Shown one piece after another: positions 57,821 through 64,000 of a stretch of 64,000 bases of DNA (position 1 is its first letter; the number at the start of each line of letters is the position of its first letter). The notes under the pieces are model-generated. The model made no database searches and was not told the origin of the DNA. It was given only the letters and a program-made list of their open reading frames with translations. Origin of the DNA: Gyromitra esculenta (taxonomy: Eukaryota > Ascomycota > Pezizomycetes > Pezizales > Discinaceae); the NCBI GenBank assembly GCA_038503075.1, contig JBCAML010000013.1:992001-1056000 (forward strand), read 5' to 3'. The translations under genes were made by a program, and so were the position numbers.

Positions 57821-59143
57821 ATGAGCTCATCCGCTCCCGCTGCCCCTTCCATGGAAGGAATTGCTGTCTCTTCCCCACGCTTCCCCACACGCGAAGCCTT
57901 CGCCCAAGCCATCAGAGAAGATCCCTCAGAACACTACAACCTACTCCGGGATCTTTACCAGGCGCTAGAGGACCAAATTGATGTCCTCCAGGAGAGCGAA
58001 CGGGAAAATGAGGTGAAACTCAACACCGCCCGGATCCAAACCGATAACGCCCTCCGCCATGCTACCGAGCAAGATCAACGGGTCACCGAGGCCGCAAACC
58101 TGATTGCCCAATTACGGCAAGAACGGAACGAAGCCCGAGCCATTAGTCAAGCACCTCCTGCTCCACCCAACCTTACGGCTACCCCACCTCCACCAATGAA
58201 TTCTCACCGTTCAGAACGCATGACAGACCCGGAAAAGTTTGACGGATCCAGGACCAAACTTCCCGGATTCATCCTCCAACTGCGCTCCAAGTTAACTGTT
58301 AACCGAGATCGCTTCGCAGATGAAACCACAATGATTCTCTATACTATCAATCGACTAGAAGGAGCAGCACTGGAGCAGGTCCGCCACACTGTCCTCCCCT
58401 CCGGCCTTACTACCTGGACTAGTGCGGAACAACTTATCGCTGCCCTAGAGACTGCCTTTGGAGATCCAGACCCAACCGGCACCGCTCGACGAGAACTCCA
58501 CCAGCTCCGTCAAGGCAAACGTGACTTTTCAGTTTACCTAGCCGACTTTCAGAGGATCATGGGACAATTGAACTTTGATGAGAACTCCAAGATGGACGCA
58601 CTGGAACACGGAATGTCGGAGGAACTGAAGGAAGCTATGGTATTCGCACCCATCGCCCCAGCCAACCTTCAGGAAATGATCCTCACTCTCACTTGACTCG
58701 ATAACCGCATTCAAGCCCGTAAGGCAGAAAAGAGAGGAAATACTTGTGACAGCATGGGCCAATTCAATGCTCCCGCCGCCTTCACCCCCGCCTCCTCCTT
58801 TACCCCAGGAGGACTAGCTCCCATGGATCTATCATTCGGTCGCACCAGCAATACCTCCCGGCCCCCTCAAGATCAACGGTATACGATGGTTAATGGAAGA
58901 AGGAAGTTATCCGAAGAGGAAAAACAGTGGCGCCGTTCCACTGGAAAATGCATGTTTTGCGCGGCCCCTGACCACTCATACGCCAATTGTCCCTCCGCCC
59001 CCAAGAAACCCACGATGAGGGGAGCCCTTACCGCACCACCAGCCCCCCGTACGCCCGCCGCCTCCTCCCTGCCACCACCACCACTTCCTCCTCAATTTTT
59101 CGCATTAGAATCAGCAGACTCAGCCAACGAGTCTTTAAACTAG
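57821..59143 (+). pseudogene. gag: gag of the chromovirus, broken by one TGA
   Basis: The frame starts MSSSAPAAPSMEG and encodes a coiled-coil region (~res 45-110), a capsid-like domain (DPEKFDGSRTKLPGFILQLR, then AFGDPDPTGTARRELHQLRQ) and a CCHC zinc knuckle (CMFCAAPDHSYANC, C-x2-C-x4-H-x4-C) near 58950-58990. A TGA at 58694-58696 interrupts it before LDNRIQARKAEKR; the frame then continues open to the stop at 59141. Gag packages the element RNA into cytoplasmic particles. The stop looks like a C-to-T change of a CGA codon (inference). Confidence 0.9.
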
Positions 59144-62100
59144 TACAACCAAGGTCGATCAGTGACCCCACCTTGGTTCAAAATTTCTTACCTTTATCTG
59201 CATTTTCGATTTCTGGGTTTTCAGTTTCTGGTATAAGCGTGGAGGATCAGTTGGATGGGGAACACTTTGTAATATCGTGCAATATTTCCCATAGCAATAA
59301 AATCATAAAAACACACGCCTTACTAGACACTGGAGCCTCCGGATTTGCATTTATTGATCAGAAATTCGCGAGTCACCACTCCCTACCTCTTACCCCCTTA
59401 AAAACTCCCCGCCAACTTGAAGTCATCGATGGTCGTCCTGTCAGCTCAGGAGACATCACACACATCGCCAATCTCAACCTCTCGGTACAAAACCATTGTG
59501 AACAAGCCCCCTGTTTCGTAACACAACTTGGCCATTACCCCCTCGTCTTAGGCATACCATGGATGAATCACCATGATGTTCGCCTCCATTTTGCCGACAA
59601 ACGCATTGAGTTTAATTCCAAACTCTGCACCACCCACTGCGCTCCTCGTTCCCCAGTTGTGTCCACCTCCTCGATCCCAGCTCCCCCTAGGCTAAATCTA
59701 TCGTTTATCGGCGCTGCCAGTTTTAGAACTCTCACCAGAAAACGAAACTCACAAGCCTACGCCATGTCACTGTATGAAATAAACAAAATCATAGATGACA
59801 AAACGACCAAAGAAGAGTGGAAGTCACGTATTCCCGCAGAATACCACGAATTTCTGGACATGTTCGACAAGAAAAAAGCCCAAGGATTACCCCCGCGCCG
59901 CTCCTATGACCATAAGATACAGTTGATGGACGGACAAGATGCCCCCTTTGGACCACTGTACGGAATGTCCCGAGAAGAGCTGATTGTCTTGAAGAAGTAT
60001 ATTGAGGACAATCTTGAGAAGGGATTCATTCGTGCTAGTTCCTCTCCCGCCGGATCCCCCGTCCTATTTGTCAAAAAAGCTGACGGTTCCCTACGACTTT
60101 GCGTGGACTACCGAGGCCTTAATGCTATTACCGTCAAGGATCGTTATACCTCTCCCCTCATCCGCGAAACCCTGGACCGGCTTGCAAAGGCACAATGGTA
60201 TACCAAACTAGACCTTCGTGATGGATACCACCAAGTGCGCATTGCGGAGGGAGATGAATGGAAAACCGCCTTCCGCACCCGGTATGGTCTTTACGAATAC
60301 CAGGTTATGCCATTCGGTTTAACCAATGCCCCCGGAACATTCCAACGATTCGTAAATGACTGCCTCACGGAATACCTGGATATCTTCTGCACCGCCTATC
60401 TGGATGATATCCTCATCTACAGTGATACCTTCGAGGAGCATCAGATTCACGTCCGCAAGGTCCTGCAAACTCTCAAAAACAATGACATCCTGCTAAAACC
60501 CGAAAAATGCGAGTTTGAGGTACAGACTACTAAGTACCTTGGTCTCATCCTCACCCCTGATGGCATTAAAATGGATGAGGAGAAACTCAAGGCTGTTCGA
60601 GAATGGGGAACACCGAAGAGTGTAAAAGATATTCAGGCGTTTTTGGGTTTTGCCAATTTCTATCGTCGGTTCATACTAGGATTCTCTAAACTAGCTGCCC
60701 CTCTTACTGCCCTCACTAAGAAAGGTATTGCTTTTGAATGGTCTGTCGAAGCTGACATAGCTTTCGAAAACCTCAAACACGCCTTCCCCACTGCTCTGAT
60801 CCTCATCCATTTCGATCCTGATAAGAAAATTATCGTGGAAACGGATGCCTCAGATTTCGTATCCGGAGGAGTCCTATCGCAGTACGATGATAATGGCATT
60901 CTACACCCAGTGGCTTTCTTCTCGAAGAAACATTCCCCCGCGGAATGCAATTATGAGATTTACGACAAAGAACTACTAGCTATCATCAGGGTCTTCGAAG
61001 AATGGCGCCCGGAACTCGAGGGTTCGAAACACCCTATCGACGTGATCAGTGACCATAAGAACCTTGAGTACTTTATGAGCACTAAGCAACTCAACCGTCG
61101 TCAAGCCAGATGGGCTGAGTACCTATCCCGCTTCGATTTCGTAATCACATAGCGACCAGGCAAAGAAGGAGGGAAACCGGACGCTTTGACTCGGAGATCA
61201 GGAGATCTCCCCAAGGAGGGGGATGAAAGATTAGCACACCAAACCCAGGTGGTGCTAAAGAAGGAAAATATAGATCCTAAGCTAAGTTTGTTGTCGGCTT
61301 CTTTATCAAATGAAGCCGCTGAATTGGACGCCCCCTTATTAAAACTCTTCAAAGAAGGATATACCGCTGATAAATTCCCTGAAAAAATCCTCCTAGCGTT
61401 ACGAAATAAGGACCAACAATCCAAGGAGATCACCTTAAGCGAGTGCAAAGAAGAAAACGGAAAACTCTATTACCGAGACTGCATCTACGTTCCAGACTTC
61501 GCTCCCCTCCGCCTGGAATTGATCAAAAGACACCATGATACCCCTGCTGCCGGCCACCCAGGACGGGATAAGACTTTCGAACTCCTTGCTAGAAGGTTCT
61601 ATTGGCCCAAGATGAGGGAGTCAATCAGTAGATATGTCCGTAACTGCCATATCTGCCAGAAAGCAAAACCAGTCACCCAACGCACTCAAGGAGTTCTCCG
61701 CCCCCTACCTATTCCTAACCAACCATGGCAAGAAATCTCTATGGATTTCGTTACCGGCCTACCCGAATCAAATGGCTATGATGCTATTATGGTAGTAGTT
61801 GACCGTCTGTCTAAAATGCGTCACCTTATCCCTTGTAATACTACCGTCAATTCCAGAGATGTAGCTGATCTATACCTACAACATGTCTGGAAATTACATG
61901 GACTACCTACGCATATTACATCGGATCGAGGTACCCAATTCACGGCATACTTTTGGAAACAGTTATGTCAACGCCTTGGGATTCAAGCCAGAATGTCTAC
62001 TGCCTTCCATCCTGAAACAGACGGACAGACGGAGAGACTAAACGCGGTTATGGAACAGTACCTACGATCCTATGTGTCCTATCAACAAGAGGACTGGAGT

Positions 62101-62182
62101 AGTTGGTTACCTATGGCCGAGTTCTCAGCAAACAACCAGGAATCTGCTAGCACTAAAGTTTCCCCTTTCTTCGCTAACTATG

Positions 62183-62187
62183 GGTAC
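62183..62187. repeat. Target-site duplication of the solo LTR, left copy (GGTAC)
   Basis: GGTAC is repeated at 62607-62611 on the far side of the solo LTR. Confidence 0.9.
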
Positions 62188-62606
62188 TCTCACGGTTCAG
62201 TCCCTCGATAAGCCCTTCAGTATCCCTGAAGGTGAGCAGTGCTACTTAAGCGAGGTACTAACACGTTCGAGAATTGCAGTGTTTTCTACAAGTTCTACGA
62301 GGGGTCTATCTCAAGGCGAGATAAGTGCAACGAAGTGGTCAGCGACAGCGAGGGTTCTGAGGTAGAACCGAGATAGTGTTTTAACAATGACAAGAGAAGG
62401 TAAACGAGAACGTTGCTTAAGGAAAGAAGAAGAGAAGAGACAAAAACGACCGAAATCCCTCGCTTAAATACCCCGCTTTCCCGTAACACAATCAACAACC
62501 CGACAACAACCGAAATACAACCGAACTACAATGAGATTATAATAAAAGATCCAAAATCCATAACAACCGTCGTACCAAATCCTAACCCTATTCCTAATCC
62601 GTGAAA
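62188..62606 (-). mobile_element. Solo LTR (419 bp) inserted in integrase, reverse orientation
   Basis: Read on the minus strand it starts TTTCACGGATTAGG and ends CCGTGAGA, with the same promoter/leader layout as the flanking LTRs (CGGGGTATTTAAGCG, CTTAAGCAACGTTCTCG, CTTCAGGGATACTGAAGGGC). It is diverged from them in its first half, so it belongs to a sister family. A perfect GGTAC duplication shows insertion followed by LTR-LTR recombination. Confidence 0.9.
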
Positions 62607-63226
62607 GGTACCATCCTCGCTTTGATACTACTCTCCTCCCAACCCAAGCAATCTCTCAGAGCCTAGATGCTGCCTCGTTTAGTCAAACCATGCAAGAGCT
62701 CTATAATCACCTACGGACGCAGATGAGAACAGCCCAGGACGTCCAGGAAACGGCCACGAATAAACACCGTACACCTGCTCCAGCCTACCAAGTCAATGAT
62801 CAAGTCTTCGTTTCAATGAAGAACATTAGAACTACCCGTAACGCTAGGAAATTGGATTGGAAATGGATGGGACCTTACCCGATCAAGAAGATAGTTTCCC
62901 CTTTTGCCTATGAAGTTGATCTTCCGTCCTCGGTTAAGTACCACCCGGTCTTCCATGTGTCTCTATTGAAACCGGCAGCCTATGACGCTCTCCCAGGACA
63001 AATTATTCCGCCACCGGCACCTGTTATTGTCAATGACCAAGAAGAGTATTATATCGAGAAAATCTTGGATCAACGTACATATCGCAAAAAACAACAATAC
63101 CTTGTTGAATGGACCGGATATGCCCATCCTACCTGGGAACCCGCTGAAGACCTTGCAGATACTTCGGCACTGAAAAAATTTCTAGCTATCCCGACGTCGG
63201 TTATTCCTAGTGTTCGCAGGAGCTCA

Positions 63227-63246
63227 CGCTTGAAGGGGGGAGCTAC
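63227..63246 (+). other. Polypurine tract
   Basis: AAGGGGGGAG (within the segment preceding the 3' LTR, 63233-63242) lies immediately upstream of the LTR start and fits the plus-strand primer position. Confidence 0.6.
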
Positions 63247-63675
63247 TTTCATAGATTGATTTAAGGTAATGAATCGTGGTTCGGTTGCTGGTTGTATCGT
63301 TGTTTGGATGATTGTACAATTCCTTTGTTGTTCGGTTGTGCTTCGGTTATTGTTCGATTATGGTTCGGTTGTTGTTTGTGCGACGGGAAAGCGGGGTATA
63401 TAAGCGGAGAAGATTTGTCGTTTGTGTCTTCTTCTCTTTCTTTCCTTAAGCAACGTTCTCGTTTACCTTCTCTTGTAACTATCAATACTATCTCGGTTCT
63501 ACCGCAGAACTCTCGCTGTCGCTGTCCACTTCGCTGCACTTATCTCGCCTTGAGATAGACCCCTCGTAGAACTTGTAGAAACATTGCACTCTTTGAACGC
63601 GTTGTACCCTTGATTAAGTAGCACTGCTCACCTTCAGGGATACTGAAGGGCTTAACTTGAGGCTCAACCGTGAGA
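63247..63675 (+). repeat. 3' LTR (429 bp)
   Basis: Repeat of 57198-57626, offset exactly 6,049 bp; one visible difference (T at 63658). Followed by the AACGT duplication at 63676-63680. Confidence 0.95.
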
Positions 63676-63899
63676 AACGTTCTCGTTTACCTTCTACTGT
63701 GTTTATTCAATACAATCTCGGTTCTACCTCAGAACCCTTGCCGTCGCTGTTTACCTCGCTGCACTTATCTCGCCTTGAGATAGACCCCCATAGAACTTGT
63801 AGAAACATGGCACTCTTTGAACGTGTTGATATCTTGCTTAAGTAGCACTGTTCACCTTCAGGAATACTGAAGGGCTTATCAAGAGACCTAACCATGAGA
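63676..63899 (+). repeat. Older LTR, 3' fragment
   Basis: Continuation of the LTR begun at 57009 (AACGTTCTCGTTTACC..., CTTCAGGAATACTGAAGGGC, ending CCATGAGA). Followed at once by TTACGTTGCTTCCTCC, the same primer-site sequence that follows the younger 5' LTR. This was therefore the 5' LTR of an older element whose body runs off the window. Confidence 0.85.
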
Positions 63900-63928
63900 T
63901 TACGTTGCTTCCTCCTCTACACCTTCTA
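63900..63928 (+). other. Start of internal region of the older element, with conserved primer site
   Basis: TTACGTTGCTTCCTC matches the first bases after the younger 5' LTR. It is interrupted after 28 bp by another reverse-oriented LTR. Confidence 0.7.
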
Positions 63929-64000
63929 TCTCACGGTTCAGTTTCTCGTTAAGCCCTTCAGTATCCCTGAAGGTGAGCAGTGCTACTTAAGCGAAATACT
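63929..64000 (-). mobile_element. Third LTR insertion, reverse orientation, cut by window end
   Basis: It starts TCTCACGGTTCAGTTTCTCG and continues AAGCCCTTCAGTATCCCTGA, the reversed end of an LTR like the solo LTR at 62188. Only 72 bp are visible, so it cannot be said whether this is a solo LTR or a full element. Confidence 0.8.

Larger units (their letters stand above)
58987..63259 (+). pseudogene. pol: pol of the chromovirus (PR-RT-RH-IN-chromodomain), three breaks in frame continuity
   Basis: The frame overlaps the gag end and lies -1 to it. Aspartic protease at LLDTGASGFAF (~59320); reverse transcriptase with KLDLRDGYHQV, MPFGLTNAPGTFQRF and YLDDILIYSD (~60400); RNase H with ETDASDFVSGGVLSQ and ISDHKNLEYF. 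After a TAG at 61150-61152 comes integrase: an HHCC zinc-binding part (HHDTPAAGHPGRDKT, CHICQKAK) and the catalytic core (DFVTGLPES, SDRGTQF, HPETDGQTER). The 419-bp solo LTR splits integrase at 62187/62612, and the frame continues exactly after the duplicated GGTAC. The last part has a GPY/F-like block (WKWMGPYPIKKIVSPFAYEV) and a chromodomain (YYIEKILDQRTYRKKQQYLV, then EWTGYAHPTWEPAEDL). The final TGA (63257-63259) lies within the 3' LTR. Confidence 0.92.
57198..63675 (+). mobile_element. Ty3/gypsy chromovirus (Tf1/sushi-like) LTR retrotransposon, defective
   Basis: The element is 6,478 bp, bounded by 429-bp LTRs and an AACGT duplication. Order: LTR, primer-binding site, gag, protease, reverse transcriptase, RNase H, integrase, chromodomain, polypurine tract, LTR, i.e. 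a Metaviridae chromovirus. The LTR ends are TTTCAT...GTGAGA instead of the usual TG...CA. The two LTRs differ at a single visible base (57609 C, 63658 T), so the insertion is young. It is defective: a TGA in gag (58694-58696), a TAG in pol (61150-61152) and a 419-bp reverse-oriented solo LTR inside integrase (62188-62606). Confidence 0.95.

Noticed and set aside
58694..58696. Programmed stop-codon readthrough in gag
   Set aside because: The TGA lies inside the capsid-region reading frame rather than at the gag/pol border, and a second stop and an LTR insertion show general decay.

Overview
The window is nuclear DNA of a filamentous ascomycete (Pezizomycotina; I cannot place the class from sequence alone). 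The signs are short introns (mostly 50-100 bp, GT..AG), a divergent histone H4/H3 pair with introns, and single-copy fungal housekeeping genes separated by long gaps rich in small inverted-repeat elements. A chromodomain-type Ty3/gypsy retrotransposon lies at the right edge.

Left part (1-20.8 kb), gene-dense. It holds the 3' part of sfi1 (spindle pole body duplication), rav1 (RAVE subunit that assembles the V-ATPase), naf1 (H/ACA snoRNP assembly, minus strand), alg9 (ER mannosyltransferase for N-glycan precursor), a decayed DUF3445/HODM-type gene, histone H4 (minus) and histone H3 (plus) from one 0.94-kb intergenic region, and an Mpv17/PMP22-family membrane protein. naf1/alg9 and H4/H3 are head-to-head pairs.

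Middle (20.8-41 kb), sparse. It holds a JmjC/cupin-8 hydroxylase-like gene, a 151-aa conserved fungal orphan with an N-terminal Cys cluster, a 5'-nucleotidase/UshA-like metallophosphoesterase (minus, 7 exons) and hymA/Mo25 (minus, 8 exons). The gaps between 28 and 39 kb contain at least six short non-coding elements with terminal inverted repeats, most flanked by TA. Three belong to one family.

Right part (41-55.2 kb), gene-dense again. It holds lte1 (RasGEF-type mitotic-exit regulator), med4 (Mediator subunit, minus), ncs1/frq1 (myristoylated EF-hand calcium sensor), kxd1 (KxDL-motif protein) and a 129-aa unrecognised gene.

Right edge (55.2-64 kb), repetitive. Degenerate telomere-like repeats are followed by nested LTR retrotransposons. 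A 6.48-kb element (LTRs of 429 bp differing at one base, 5-bp target duplication) sits inside an older related LTR. Its integrase is split by a solo LTR of the same superfamily, and gag and pol each carry a stop codon. Sequence directly after the 5' LTR is complementary to sequence just downstream of the LTR TATA box, the arrangement expected of a Tf1/sushi-type self-priming element.

Exon boundaries were chosen by hand from splice signals and by keeping protein families intact. For every spliced gene listed the exon lengths sum to a whole number of codons. No tRNA, rRNA or CRISPR array was found. I did not find a convincing new multi-gene system. The most unusual points are the histone H3 tail (Tyr20, Asn22, and two possible in-frame acceptors at residue 33) and the self-priming nested chromovirus.
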